From an uncultured Croceitalea sp. (GTDB lineage Bacteria > Bacteroidota > Bacteroidia > Flavobacteriales > Flavobacteriaceae), in contig CANLXH010000002.1 of assembly GCA_947495075.1 (NCBI GenBank), positions 434,001-498,000 of the forward strand: a DNA stretch of 64,000 nt. The letters are read 5' to 3'. Positions 26,549 to 35,776 of the stretch are shown here, in pieces. The notes beneath the pieces are model-generated. The model saw only the letters and a program-made list of their open reading frames with translations, was not told the DNA's origin and ran no database searches. Each line of letters starts with the position of its first letter. Within the stretch, counting starts at the first letter, position 1. The position numbers and the translations under genes are program-made.

Positions 26549-29032
26549 TTAATCAGCATTGAAAATGTTTTCTATTCTTGCAATTACATCTTCATAATGG
26601 TATTTAGTTTCTTTATTAATTCTTCCGTTTTTAGCCGAAGTCAATTTGGACTTTAAGGCTTTAAGTTCTCCACGCACCAATGGTCTAACATCTGAGGCAT
26701 TTGTATTATAATAAATCTGCCCTTCAAATCCAGCTCTTCTAAATCTACTAGGTTGCAATTCTTCAGTCATTAAATACGCCATCCTATCAACATAAGAACG
26801 TTGTAAGTTTCTTCTATGTAAGTCAACACTTACGCCTCTAGAAGTTTCTTTCCAAATACCGTTTCTTAAATCATTAAGCATATTTAAGGTGCTATAATAA
26901 TTCTCATCTAAGCTTTCCCCATCTATAAGCCTACCTAGTCTTTCAAAACTCAACAATGAGTTTAACTGTCTTATTTGAAGCCTTCTAAGTCTCTCAAAAT
27001 GTCCTGCATGGTCAATATTTTTTAGAATTTCTTTTTTTAGAAGCCAATCTGGAGTTTCAAAAATATTGGTATGTAACCATTGCATTGCTTTCTTCTGCCC
27101 TGCTACATCAAAATTAGAATATACAGTACCTTCCTGCTCTGGGGTTTTGATATTTTCATATACACCGCCAATAGTGTTTGTTACATGACCAGCATACCTA
27201 CTATAAACTCCCATAAGTTCTCCATACAACTCCTCTAAATCCTGATAATTATTTGTAACATCTGATGTCCATTTGGGCAAGTTTTCAGCAACATACTTTA
27301 AATTATTTAGCCCGTATGTACTGGCTTTTATTGGGTCATCACCAATGCATTCTGTCTGCGATTGTGGATCAAAACGGCTAGACTGTCTTCCAAATTTATA
27401 TTTAGGGTCATTTGCCTTTTCAAGTACCCAGGAGTTTAATGTAGTTCTTTCCGCTTCTGCACTATTAGAAGCTAAATATCTATACCCCCAATTAACCGCA
27501 TAGTGGTCATATGGTCCCATTTGCCGTACAAATCGTATATTTTTATCCCCTGGTTGAGCAACATAATTATAACGCGCGTAATCCATTATGCTTGCTGCTA
27601 TTCCATTCTTCTGGGTAAAAGCTCCATTACGTAAAGAGTCTACTGGATAGGCATAACTCGCTGCCATATTATGAGGAAAACCAAGTGCATGACCAACCTC
27701 ATGTGCAATTACCATGCGCATCATCTCACCTATTTCTTCTTCGGGGGTATTCAAGGTTCTAGCAGAAGGGTTCGCAGCTCCAGTTTCTAATAAATAACGG
27801 TTACGATAGCTTCGTAAATGGTTATGATACCAAATAATATCGCTCTCTATAATTTCTCCACTTCTGGGATCAGATACACTAGGACCTACAGCATTTCTGG
27901 TTGTACTAGCAACGTAACGCACCACCGAATATCTAATATCTTCTGGGCTAAACTCTGGATCTTCTTCTTTTGTGGGAACATCTTTTGCGATTATCGCATT
28001 TTTAAACCCTGCTGTTTCAAAAGGTTTTTGCCAATCTTCAATTCCCTGTTTTATATAAGATTGTAAATTTTCTGGTGTTCCTGGGTCCAAGTAATATACT
28101 ATGGGTTTAACAGGTTCTACCAATTCTCCACGAGCATAAGCCTCCGGGTCTTTAGGTTCTAATCGCCACCTGCGGATATAGGTTTTCTGATCTGCTTTTA
28201 AAGCTTCACTACCATAATCATATTGTGATACCGTAAAAAATCCAACTCTTGGGTCATAGATTCTCGGTTGCATTGGTTCTTCTGGAAGCAGAATCATAGA
28301 TTGATTCATTTGAATACTTACAGATTGCGTGCTTCTAAAACTAGGTGGCTCAGCCGCATCATAAGTAAAGTCTTGCTTCACTTCTACATTTTCTGGAAAG
28401 CTTTTAATACTATTGATAAAACTACGGGAACCATCTAACTTTTTGACCTTATATTCTTTACGCAATCTTGATGACAAGCCACTTATTGCCGGAACATCTG
28501 AAATAAAAAACTTAGTAACATCAATTACAACCGCAGAAGAATCGGTACTAAAGGCTTTAATATCAAATGCGCGTAAAGTTGGTTCATAATTATTAACCCT
28601 AACAGAATTACTTATAGCCTTAGAACTATCTGCTGTATTTACGAAAGATTTTGACTTTAACAAGATTTTATTTCTAAATCTAGTCCATTGAACTACTTGC
28701 TCGTTTGTTTTAGACCCCGCATTTACATAACCACCTCCAAGACCATTTTGGATTTGAGCAATGCGGCTTACCCAAAGCATGTCTTTATTTAAATGATTCA
28801 TAGGGATTTCATAGAAATAACTATCCTCAACTTGATGAACGGTAAACACGCCATCATCTGAAATTGCTTCTTTGGTTATAACTTTCGAGTAAGGCTTTAT
28901 TCCATTTTTAGGTTTTGGCTTTGAAACTACTTCCGTATCTTTTTTAGATTTTTTTTTGGATCTCTTTTGAGCTTCAGCAGCGTTGGAAAACACAAGAGAA
29001 AACAGAACGAATGCGCAAAGAATTTTGTTCAT
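26549..29032 (-). CDS. Secreted zinc metalloprotease (DUF5117/DUF5118 type)
   Basis: An 827-residue exported protein. The signal peptide is MNKILCAFVLFSLVFSNAAEA, followed by a Lys/Ser-rich linker. A DUF5118-like segment lies around residues 45-90 and a DUF5117 region through about 100-290. The metzincin-like zinc site is HEVGHALGFPHN at residues 444-455, with HEXXHXXGXXH spacing. A long DUF4953-type C-terminus follows. Homologues in Bacteroidota are often near SusCD pairs and are thought to degrade proteins in the periplasm or outside; the substrate is unknown. It stands alone here. Confidence 0.9.
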   Translation of the reverse strand: MNKILCAFVLFSLVFSNAAEAQKRSKKKSKKDTEVVSKPKPKNGIKPYSKVITKEAISDDGVFTVHQVEDSYFYEIPMNHLNKDMLWVSRIAQIQNGLGGGYVNAGSKTNEQVVQWTRFRNKILLKSKSFVNTADSSKAISNSVRVNNYEPTLRAFDIKAFSTDSSAVVIDVTKFFISDVPAISGLSSRLRKEYKVKKLDGSRSFINSIKSFPENVEVKQDFTYDAAEPPSFRSTQSVSIQMNQSMILLPEEPMQPRIYDPRVGFFTVSQYDYGSEALKADQKTYIRRWRLEPKDPEAYARGELVEPVKPIVYYLDPGTPENLQSYIKQGIEDWQKPFETAGFKNAIIAKDVPTKEEDPEFSPEDIRYSVVRYVASTTRNAVGPSVSDPRSGEIIESDIIWYHNHLRSYRNRYLLETGAANPSARTLNTPEEEIGEMMRMVIAHEVGHALGFPHNMAASYAYPVDSLRNGAFTQKNGIAASIMDYARYNYVAQPGDKNIRFVRQMGPYDHYAVNWGYRYLASNSAEAERTTLNSWVLEKANDPKYKFGRQSSRFDPQSQTECIGDDPIKASTYGLNNLKYVAENLPKWTSDVTNNYQDLEELYGELMGVYSRYAGHVTNTIGGVYENIKTPEQEGTVYSNFDVAGQKKAMQWLHTNIFETPDWLLKKEILKNIDHAGHFERLRRLQIRQLNSLLSFERLGRLIDGESLDENYYSTLNMLNDLRNGIWKETSRGVSVDLHRRNLQRSYVDRMAYLMTEELQPSRFRRAGFEGQIYYNTNASDVRPLVRGELKALKSKLTSAKNGRINKETKYHYEDVIARIENIFNAD

Positions 29033-29107
29033 CTATTTTTGAATTTTTTCCAAGATGCTCATATAAATAGTTAAACAAAATAGCAGTTTTATGGAATTAA
29101 AAGAAAA

Positions 29108-29692
29108 TCACCTATAAAAGTTCATTTCGTCCATATACTTCCAAACAGCATCAGGCAGCATTGCTTTAATGTTTTTTCCTAGTGCGTGCTGTTTTCTAAT
29201 AAATGTTGAGGAAATTTCGATAATAGGGGCAGCTACTTTATTTACTTTAGGGTGATTCTTAAATTGATGTTCAATGTTCCCTTCTAAAATTCTAGGATAT
29301 ACGTATAAACTATAATCCTTTAAAATAACTTCATAATTCTTCCATTTATGAAAGCTTTTTAGGTTGTCTTCTCCCATGATAAGGGAAAATTTATATTCGG
29401 TTTCATACTTATCCTCCAAATAAATTAAAGTATTTATAGTATAGTTAGGTTGAGGTAAATCAAACTCAATTTTACTTGGTTTTAGTTTAGGATAATCTGC
29501 GACAGCTTCAAAAACCATCTGATACCGGTGATGGTTATCTAATAAAGATTTTTTTGTTTTAAAGGGGCTTTGAGGAGTAATCACTAGCCAAACCTCATCC
29601 AAGTCCGAAAACTCTACCATGTGATTGGCAATAATTAAATGTCCAATATGTATTGGATTAAAAGTACCGAAATATAAACCTACTTTTTTCAT
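29108..29692 (-). CDS. nadD: Nicotinate-nucleotide adenylyltransferase
   Basis: A 194-residue nucleotidyltransferase that adenylates nicotinate mononucleotide in NAD synthesis. The ATP-binding motif GTFNPIHIGHL is at residues 9-19 and the second motif ISSTFIRK lies near residue 160. Length and motifs are typical. Its start overlaps the gmk stop by 4 bp (ATGA), so it is translationally coupled as the last gene of the yicC-gmk-nadD operon. Confidence 0.95.
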   Translation of the reverse strand: MKKVGLYFGTFNPIHIGHLIIANHMVEFSDLDEVWLVITPQSPFKTKKSLLDNHHRYQMVFEAVADYPKLKPSKIEFDLPQPNYTINTLIYLEDKYETEYKFSLIMGEDNLKSFHKWKNYEVILKDYSLYVYPRILEGNIEHQFKNHPKVNKVAAPIIEISSTFIRKQHALGKNIKAMLPDAVWKYMDEMNFYR

Positions 29693-30291
29693 TCTTCTGC
29701 GTCACTATCAATACTAGTAGCTCCAACATATTCAGCAACTAATTCATGTGCTTCTTTTAATGCACTATTTAGGTCATAATTTTTTATGATTTTATCAAAC
29801 TGTGGAGCTGTCGCTAATTCCACTGAAGCTTTTGCAACCCGCATATTAATTTTATCATCACTTTCTGTGCTCCGCTTCTTTAATCTAATCTTAAGTTCGT
29901 CCACACTGGGTGGTTTTACAAAAACTGCTAAAGTTTGTTCTGGAAATTTCTTTTTAATACGTAATCCTCCAACAACGTCTATATCAAAAATTACATTTTT
30001 CCCTTCTGCCCAGAGTCGTTCTACCTCGCTTTTTAACGTCCCATAAAAACTATCTCTGTACACTTCTTCCCACTCTAAAAAATCATCGTTTTTAATATGC
30101 TTTTTAAAATCCGATACCGAGATAAAATAATAGTTCACACCATCTTTCTCTTCTCCACGAAGTGGACGCGATGTCGCCGATACCGAGAATGCGAGATTTA
30201 ACTCTGGTTGTTTTAACAAATGGCGTACAATAGTGGTTTTTCCACTTCCTGAAGGCGCTGAAAAAATGATAAGTTTACCTCCCTTACTCAT
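29689..30291 (-). CDS. gmk: Guanylate kinase
   Basis: A 200-residue kinase that phosphorylates GMP to GDP. The P-loop APSGSGKTT is at about residues 11-19, followed by TSRPLRGEEKDGVNYYF (GMP binding) and the lid region LKKRSTESDDKINMR. The size is standard. It overlaps both neighbours by 4 bp, so all three genes should be made from one transcript. Confidence 0.96.
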   Translation of the reverse strand: MSKGGKLIIFSAPSGSGKTTIVRHLLKQPELNLAFSVSATSRPLRGEEKDGVNYYFISVSDFKKHIKNDDFLEWEEVYRDSFYGTLKSEVERLWAEGKNVIFDIDVVGGLRIKKKFPEQTLAVFVKPPSVDELKIRLKKRSTESDDKINMRVAKASVELATAPQFDKIIKNYDLNSALKEAHELVAEYVGATSIDSDAEE

Positions 30292-31145
30292 AAAACATTG
30301 AGCATTTGTTCTTTAATCTTTTCTAGCTCATCTTTCATCTGAACTACCAATTGTTGCATTGGTGCATAATTAGCTTTTGAGCCAATAGTATTTATTTCTC
30401 GACCTATTTCTTGAGATATAAACCCTAATTTTTTTCCATTTGAATCTTGTGAGTCTATGGTAGTTTCAAAATAATCTAAATGATTAGCTAAACGTACTTT
30501 TTCTTCGGTAATATCGTATTTTTCTAAGTAGTAAATTAACTCTTGCTCAAACCGATTCTCATCCAATTCTACTTTTAAATCTGAAACGGCTTTTTCTAAA
30601 CGCTCCCTAATGGAATCTATACGTTCCGTATCCATTTCTTTAACCTGTTCTAACAAGCTAGAGAGAATCTTTAATCTGTTTTTAAAGTCTTTCTCTAACA
30701 CATTGCCTTCTTCAGTCCTAAAGGTGTTTATGGCTTTTAATGCATCTTTCAGCGCCCCTTTTATAGTAGCAAATTCTTTAGAATCAATATCGCTTTTATC
30801 CGTTTTAAGCGTATCTGGCATTTTAAGTGCCATTTCAAGCAACTTAACTTCATTCCCTTCAGCAATGGTTCTTAATTGCTCCATATACTTTTTAACCATG
30901 GCAATATTTACTTCTGCCGTGGTTTCATCACCAGTTAGTTCTATATGGAGGTTAAAGTCAATTTTACCACGCATTAAAGAGTCTGAAATTAGTTTTCGTA
31001 ATTCTAATTCTTTCTCCCGATAAGTCTGCGGAATTCTCGCATTAATATCAAGATTTTTACTATTTAATGATTTAAGTTCAACGGTAATTTTTTTTGATGG
31101 AAGTTGTACCACATGCTTCCCATAACCGGTCATTGATTGAATCAT
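30288..31145 (-). CDS. YicC family endoribonuclease-like protein
   Basis: A 285-residue protein starting MIQSMTGYGK, the family hallmark. The N-terminal YicC domain and the C-terminal DUF1732 domain (KLGFISQEIGREINTIGSKA, near the end) are both present. Relatives include an RNA endonuclease in E. coli and YloC/RemA-linked proteins in Firmicutes. It is the first gene of the yicC-gmk-nadD operon, a conserved bacterial arrangement, with its promoter at 31166-31173. Confidence 0.93.
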   Translation of the reverse strand: MIQSMTGYGKHVVQLPSKKITVELKSLNSKNLDINARIPQTYREKELELRKLISDSLMRGKIDFNLHIELTGDETTAEVNIAMVKKYMEQLRTIAEGNEVKLLEMALKMPDTLKTDKSDIDSKEFATIKGALKDALKAINTFRTEEGNVLEKDFKNRLKILSSLLEQVKEMDTERIDSIRERLEKAVSDLKVELDENRFEQELIYYLEKYDITEEKVRLANHLDYFETTIDSQDSNGKKLGFISQEIGREINTIGSKANYAPMQQLVVQMKDELEKIKEQMLNVL

Positions 31146-31158
31146 AAAAGATGGCTAA

Positions 31159-31181
31159 ATTTTGGCAAAGGTAGCCAAAAT
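31159..31181 (-). promoter_or_regulatory. yicC operon promoter inside a palindrome
   Basis: On the minus strand the -7 element TACCTTTG (plus 31166-31173) is an exact TAnnTTTG match, 21 bp before the yicC start. It sits between perfect 8-bp arms ATTTTGGC (31159-31166) and GCCAAAAT (31174-31181). A protein bound to this palindrome would block the promoter. Confidence 0.55.
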
Positions 31182-31218
31182 AGACTTTTAGTGAATTCTT
31201 ATAAAAAGCACGCACTAA

Positions 31219-32028
31219 CTATAGTTCTCTCACCCAAATATTGCGAAAGCTTACGCGACTATTGTCCCTATGATCTTGTAACTGTATAGGGGCTTTACCA
31301 TGAATTTCATACTTTGGCCAACCAATATATTTAATAGCACCTTCAATTTCAAAATGGTCTTGTATTAAAACCCCATTGTGTAAAACTGTAATATTTGCTG
31401 GTTGAAGTACTTTTCCACTTTTCCCAAATTGCGGTGCATGAAATATAATATCATACGTATTCCATTTTCCTGTTGGCACGGATGCCATTGCTAATGGAAT
31501 AGATTGTTTATATATTGCTCCGACCTGCCCGTTAGTATATGTTGGATTACCATTATTATCCAGTATCTGAACTTCATATCGTTGTTGTATAAAAACGCCA
31601 CTATTAGCTCTAGCTTGGCCTTCGTTAATAATCTCAGCTGGAGATTTCCACTCTAAATGCAATTGCATGCTTCCAAAATTTCTTTTAGTTTGTATAAATC
31701 CAGATTTATCTTTTACGGTCATGCTAGCGTCATCATTTATATGCCATTGTGCTGCGGTACTATCTGCAGCATTAATCCATTCGCTTAAATCTGTACCATC
31801 AAAAAGGACAATAGCATCACTTGGCACTCCATTATCATCTTGTGTAACTTTTGGCGGAACAGGCTCATAAACCTCAGTTGCTTCAGGAGTAGTTGGTTCC
31901 TCTCCTTGATATTTTTTGGTAACAGCTTTAGTTTCGCTATCGTCTATTGTTTGCGGTGTCGTCTTCGTATTTTCTTGACAACTGGATAAAATAAAAAGTC
32001 CTATTAAAACTAAGATGCCGTATTTCAT
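31219..32028 (-). CDS. DUF1080 (3-keto-disaccharide hydrolase family) lipoprotein
   Basis: A 269-residue lipoprotein (lipobox LFILSSCQEN, Cys near residue 17). A Pro/Thr/Glu-rich linker leads to a single DUF1080 domain (PF06439, concanavalin-like beta-sandwich) at about residues 75-268. Family landmarks are LFDGTDLSEWINA, ARANSGVFIQQRYEVQILDN, and the terminal IQLQDHRDNSRVSFRNIWVREL. The family includes enzymes that cleave glycosides already oxidised to 3-keto sugars. It lies 3 bp behind a second DUF1080 gene and is last in an operon headed by a TIM-barrel epimerase-like gene. The exact reaction is inferred. Confidence 0.88.
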   Translation of the reverse strand: MKYGILVLIGLFILSSCQENTKTTPQTIDDSETKAVTKKYQGEEPTTPEATEVYEPVPPKVTQDDNGVPSDAIVLFDGTDLSEWINAADSTAAQWHINDDASMTVKDKSGFIQTKRNFGSMQLHLEWKSPAEIINEGQARANSGVFIQQRYEVQILDNNGNPTYTNGQVGAIYKQSIPLAMASVPTGKWNTYDIIFHAPQFGKSGKVLQPANITVLHNGVLIQDHFEIEGAIKYIGWPKYEIHGKAPIQLQDHRDNSRVSFRNIWVREL

Positions 32029-32031
32029 TTA

Positions 32032-32778
32032 TTATAATTCTTTAATTTTTATATTTCGGTAAGACACAATATCTGCATGATCTTGCAAACCTATTCTCCC
32101 CGTTTTATACTTACCAAAACCTTCCCAACCATTAAACTTAGAATTCGTAATCATGGTATCCCAGACTTCACCATGGACAGGGAACTCTACCACCATTTCT
32201 CCATTTAATTTAGCATATCCTTTATTGGTTTTATGATTTACCATTAGCTCCACGGTATTCCATTCTCCAGCTGGCTTTACTGCTTCTGAACTACTAGGCG
32301 GAACCATATCATACAAAGCTCCAGCCTGTCTTGTAGGTCCGTTTTTAGCATCTGGATGCCTTTCGTTATCTAAAACTTGAATTTCTGGACCAGTCTCATA
32401 GGGTTTTACATATTTCTCATCTTCAAAAATTCCCCAAAAAATACCACTATTTCCTCCTTCAGAAATCTTCCATTCTAAAGAAAGTATAAAGTTGGTATAT
32501 TCTTTTTCTGTAACTATGTTATAACTTTCGTCATTTCTTTCTTTAGGTGGATAAAAAACCATAGCCCCGTTTTCCAACTTCCAAGGTTCGGTTACCTGTT
32601 CAGCACGATAATACTTCCATCCTTCAAAAGAATTCCCATCAAAAAGCATGGTCCACTCTTCTTTTTCGGATTTTAAATCGGTTTCAACTACCATTTCATC
32701 CTGCGTAATAGTTTTAGTCTTTTCTTTACAAGATGTAGTAATTAAAAATGTAATTAGAAGTATACTCAGTTTTTTCAT
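32032..32778 (-). CDS. DUF1080 (3-keto-disaccharide hydrolase family) lipoprotein
   Basis: A 248-residue lipoprotein (ITTSCKEK, Cys near residue 17) with one DUF1080 domain. Signatures: MLFDGNSFEGWKYYR, GGNSGIFWGIFEDEKYVKPY, GPEIQVLDNERHPDAKNGP and GRIGLQDHADIVSYRNIKIKEL. It differs clearly from the neighbouring DUF1080 protein, so the pair is not a recent duplication and probably differs in specificity. It lies 87 bp downstream of the epimerase-like gene on the same strand. A periplasmic role in cleaving 3-keto-glycosides is inferred from family and context. Confidence 0.9.
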   Translation of the reverse strand: MKKLSILLITFLITTSCKEKTKTITQDEMVVETDLKSEKEEWTMLFDGNSFEGWKYYRAEQVTEPWKLENGAMVFYPPKERNDESYNIVTEKEYTNFILSLEWKISEGGNSGIFWGIFEDEKYVKPYETGPEIQVLDNERHPDAKNGPTRQAGALYDMVPPSSSEAVKPAGEWNTVELMVNHKTNKGYAKLNGEMVVEFPVHGEVWDTMITNSKFNGWEGFGKYKTGRIGLQDHADIVSYRNIKIKEL

Positions 32779-32865
32779 GATTGTATATTTAATACTAAAA
32801 TAAGTTGGAAAGATTAGGTTACATTCTTTTTTCTACGAACGACATCTTTCAAGAGCATTATGGAA

Positions 32866-33918
32866 TTATATTCCTAATATTTTTTTCAGCATCTCTTTAT
32901 CTGTTTCTCCTCCTGCAAAATCATCAAAAGTCTTTTGTGTAGCTTCAATAATATGGTCTTGAATAAAAATAGCGCCCTCTCTAGCTCCTTGTTCTGGACT
33001 CTTAATCACACATTCCCACTCCATAACAGCCCAAACATCACACCCATATTGAGTTAATTTAGAGAATATGGTCTTAAAATCTATCTGGCCATCACCTAAA
33101 GAGCGGTATCTACCAGCGCGGTCTTGCCAATCGTTATATCCACCAAAAGCTCCCTTTTTACCTGTAGGGTTAAATTCAGAATCCTTAACATGAAAAGATT
33201 TAATAAACTCATGGTAATGGTCTATGTAGGTAATATAATCTAATTGCTGTAGCACAAAATGGCTTGGGTCATAAAGTATATTAACTCTTTTATGATTACC
33301 AGTAGCTTCTAAAAAACGTTCAAAAGTATCGCCATCATGTAAATCTTCGCCTGGATGAATTTCATAACAAACATCTACCCCTTCTTCATCAAAATGATTT
33401 AGAATAGGCATCCAACGTTTTGCCAATTCTTCAAACCCCATTTCAACTAGACCAGCTGGTCGTTGCGGCCATGGGTGCATAGTATGCCATAACAGCGTTC
33501 CTGAAAAGGTGGCATGCGCTGTTATTCCTAATCTACGACTTGCAGTAGCCGCTTTCTTAACTGTTTCTACTGCCCATTGTGTGCGTTCTTTAGGTTTACC
33601 TTTAAGATGGTCTGGCGCAAAATTATCGAACATTAAATCGTAAGCTGGATTAACAGCGACCAATTGTCCTTGTAAATGTGTAGAAAGCTCTGTTATTTCC
33701 AGCCCATAAGAGTTTACTTTACCTTTGAGTTCATCACAATAATCTTGACTCTCCGCTGCCTTATCTAAATCGATTAAAAAAGATTCCCAAGTAGGGATTT
33801 GTATTCCTTTGTATCCCAAATCTGATGCCCATTTGCACATTCCGTCCAAAGTATTAAATGGTGCTTTGCTATCTACAAACTGTGCTAAAAAAACCGCGGG
33901 GCCTTTAATTGTCTTCAT
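32866..33918 (-). CDS. Sugar phosphate isomerase/epimerase-like TIM-barrel protein
   Basis: A 350-residue cytoplasmic-type protein (no signal) of the xylose-isomerase-like AP-endonuclease-2 fold. Metal-ligand segments are visible: CYEIHPGEDLHDGD, NILYDPSHFVLQ, SFHVKDSEF and WAVMEWECVIKSPEQG. Many relatives act on inososes, hydroxypyruvate or 3-keto sugars; one group hydrates 3-keto-2-hydroxyglucal after DUF1080 cleavage. It heads the operon with the two DUF1080 genes and is divergent from a GMC dehydrogenase gene, which favours a 3-keto-sugar role. Confidence 0.88.
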   Translation of the reverse strand: MKTIKGPAVFLAQFVDSKAPFNTLDGMCKWASDLGYKGIQIPTWESFLIDLDKAAESQDYCDELKGKVNSYGLEITELSTHLQGQLVAVNPAYDLMFDNFAPDHLKGKPKERTQWAVETVKKAATASRRLGITAHATFSGTLLWHTMHPWPQRPAGLVEMGFEELAKRWMPILNHFDEEGVDVCYEIHPGEDLHDGDTFERFLEATGNHKRVNILYDPSHFVLQQLDYITYIDHYHEFIKSFHVKDSEFNPTGKKGAFGGYNDWQDRAGRYRSLGDGQIDFKTIFSKLTQYGCDVWAVMEWECVIKSPEQGAREGAIFIQDHIIEATQKTFDDFAGGETDKEMLKKILGI

Positions 33919-33969
33919 CTAAATTGTCTTTTATGTATTAGGTTACCTTAGAATTTTTGCTATAATCCA

Positions 33970-33988
33970 CTATATTTAAAGAATATAG
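33970..33988. promoter_or_regulatory. Inverted repeat between divergent sugar genes
   Basis: CTATATT (33970-33976) and AATATAG (33982-33988) are perfect 7-bp arms around TAAAG, in the 138-bp region between the epimerase-like gene (-) and the GMC gene (+). A further palindrome, ATTAGTACTAAT, lies at 34031-34042. Either could be an operator; AT-richness makes chance occurrence possible. Confidence 0.3.
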
Positions 33989-34056
33989 CAGAACTTTTAT
34001 TTTATGCAAAGTGAAGTTATAAATATAATGATTAGTACTAATTTAATACTACTGTT

Positions 34057-35760
34057 TTGAATCAAGATACTGTTTATGATGCCATTGTTGTTGGCACCGG
34101 AATAACTGGAGGATGGGCTGCCAAAGAACTTTGCGAAAATGGTTTAAAAACACTTGTTCTTGAACGAGGTCCTATGGTAAAACACATTCAGGATTATAAA
34201 ACCATGAATGATGACCCATGGGATTATCCATACAAAGGTGAATTATCAAGAGAGGATAAGAAAAAGTATCTAAAACAGTCACGAGTTGGATGGGCACCCC
34301 AAGATGATGTAAAACATTTTTTTGTGAACGATTTGGAACATCCATATCAAGAAACCAAACGTTTTGATTGGATTCGTGGTTATCATGTAGGTGGGCGTTC
34401 CCTAACATGGGGAAGGCAAAGTTATCGCTGGAGTGATATTGATTTTGAAGCAAATTTAAAAGAAGATATAGCAGTAGACTGGCCAGTTCGTTATAAAGAT
34501 ATTGCACCTTGGTATGATAAAGTAGAATCTTATATTGGTGTAAGTGGTGAAAAACTTGGTTTAAAACAATTACCAGATGGTCAATTTCTACCAGCAATGG
34601 ATTTAAATTGTGTAGAAAAAGACCTGCAGACCGCTATGCAGACAGGTTTTGAAGATGGACGCTTGTTAACTATTGGTCGTGTAGCTCATATTACAAAAAA
34701 TACTACCAAGTTTGAAGGGAGAGGCCCATGCCAGTATAGAAATAGATGTTGGAGAGGATGTCCTTTTGGTGGATATTTTAGTAGTAACTCCTCCACATTG
34801 CCAGCAGCAGAACGAACAGGTAATATGACCTTACGAGCTAACTCCATAGTTCATGAAGTTGTATATGATGAAAACACTAAAAAAGCTACAGGTGTTAAAA
34901 TTGTAGATGCCGAAACGGGTGAAAAAATAGAGTTTAAGAGTAAAATTGTCTTTTTATGTGCTTCAGCGATGGCGTCAGTAGGTATTTTACTGCAATCTAA
35001 ATCTAAAAGCTTCCCTAGCGGTTTGGGTAATAATTATGATGAAGTTGGTCGTAACATTATGGACCATCATTATCAATTAGGTGCATCCGCAAAAGTAGAT
35101 GGTCATTTAGATAAATATTATAAAGGTCGAAGACCAAACGGTTTTTATATACCTCGATTTGTAAATCTTGATGATAGTACAAAACGTACTAACTTTTTAA
35201 GAGGTTTTGGGTATCAAGGAGGTGCAGGGCGTGATAATTGGGGTGAAATGGTTGCAGAACTTGGCTACGGAGAAGCTTATAAAGAAGCTATGTTAAAACC
35301 AGGCGGATGGCAGATTGGAATGACAGGCTTTGGAGAAATGCTTCCACATCATAACAATAGAGTTACGCTAAGCAAGGATAAAAAAGATAAGTGGGGCCTG
35401 CCGCAACTGGATTTTGATGTAGAGTTTAAAGAGAACGAACTTAAAATGCGAGAAGCCATAAAAGAAGAAGCCGTTGCTATTTTAAAATCTGCTGGTTTTA
35501 AAAATGTAAACTCCTTTGATACGGAAACTGGCCCAGGTCTAGGCATACACGAAATGGGTGGAGCACGTATGGGTTGGAACCCGAGAACTTCTGTTTTAAA
35601 TAAAAACAACCAAATTCATGATGTCCCCAATGTTTATATAACAGATGGTGCATTTATGACTTCTGCTAGTTGTGTTAACCCTTCATTAACCTATATGGCT
35701 TTTACAGTCAGAGCTGCTAATCATGCGGCTGAACAATTTAAATTAGGTAAATTCGCTTAA
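34057..35760 (+). CDS. GMC-family FAD dehydrogenase with Fe-S motif
   Basis: A 567-residue GMC oxidoreductase. FAD-binding GTGITGGWAAKEL lies at about residues 13-25. A CX5CX3C cluster (Cys225, Cys231, Cys235; CQYRNRCWRGC) matches the 3Fe-4S motif of FAD-dependent glucose dehydrogenase catalytic subunits. The catalytic pair is His498 (GLGIHEMGGARMG) and Asn541 (CVNPSLTYMAF). It likely oxidises a sugar hydroxyl, passing electrons to a partner. There is no small-subunit gene next to it. The start must be TTG at 34057: an in-frame stop lies at 34039 and the first ATG comes about 40 codons in, after the FAD motif. Confidence 0.9.
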   Translation: MNQDTVYDAIVVGTGITGGWAAKELCENGLKTLVLERGPMVKHIQDYKTMNDDPWDYPYKGELSREDKKKYLKQSRVGWAPQDDVKHFFVNDLEHPYQETKRFDWIRGYHVGGRSLTWGRQSYRWSDIDFEANLKEDIAVDWPVRYKDIAPWYDKVESYIGVSGEKLGLKQLPDGQFLPAMDLNCVEKDLQTAMQTGFEDGRLLTIGRVAHITKNTTKFEGRGPCQYRNRCWRGCPFGGYFSSNSSTLPAAERTGNMTLRANSIVHEVVYDENTKKATGVKIVDAETGEKIEFKSKIVFLCASAMASVGILLQSKSKSFPSGLGNNYDEVGRNIMDHHYQLGASAKVDGHLDKYYKGRRPNGFYIPRFVNLDDSTKRTNFLRGFGYQGGAGRDNWGEMVAELGYGEAYKEAMLKPGGWQIGMTGFGEMLPHHNNRVTLSKDKKDKWGLPQLDFDVEFKENELKMREAIKEEAVAILKSAGFKNVNSFDTETGPGLGIHEMGGARMGWNPRTSVLNKNNQIHDVPNVYITDGAFMTSASCVNPSLTYMAFTVRAANHAAEQFKLGKFA

Positions 35761-35776
35761 CTAATCGTATTTATAA

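Noticed and set aside
34172-34597. 141-codon minus-strand ORF inside the first GMC gene, and a similar one at 19429-19860 in dxs
   Set aside because: Both are antisense shadows of well-conserved enzymes, without domains or ribosome-binding sites.
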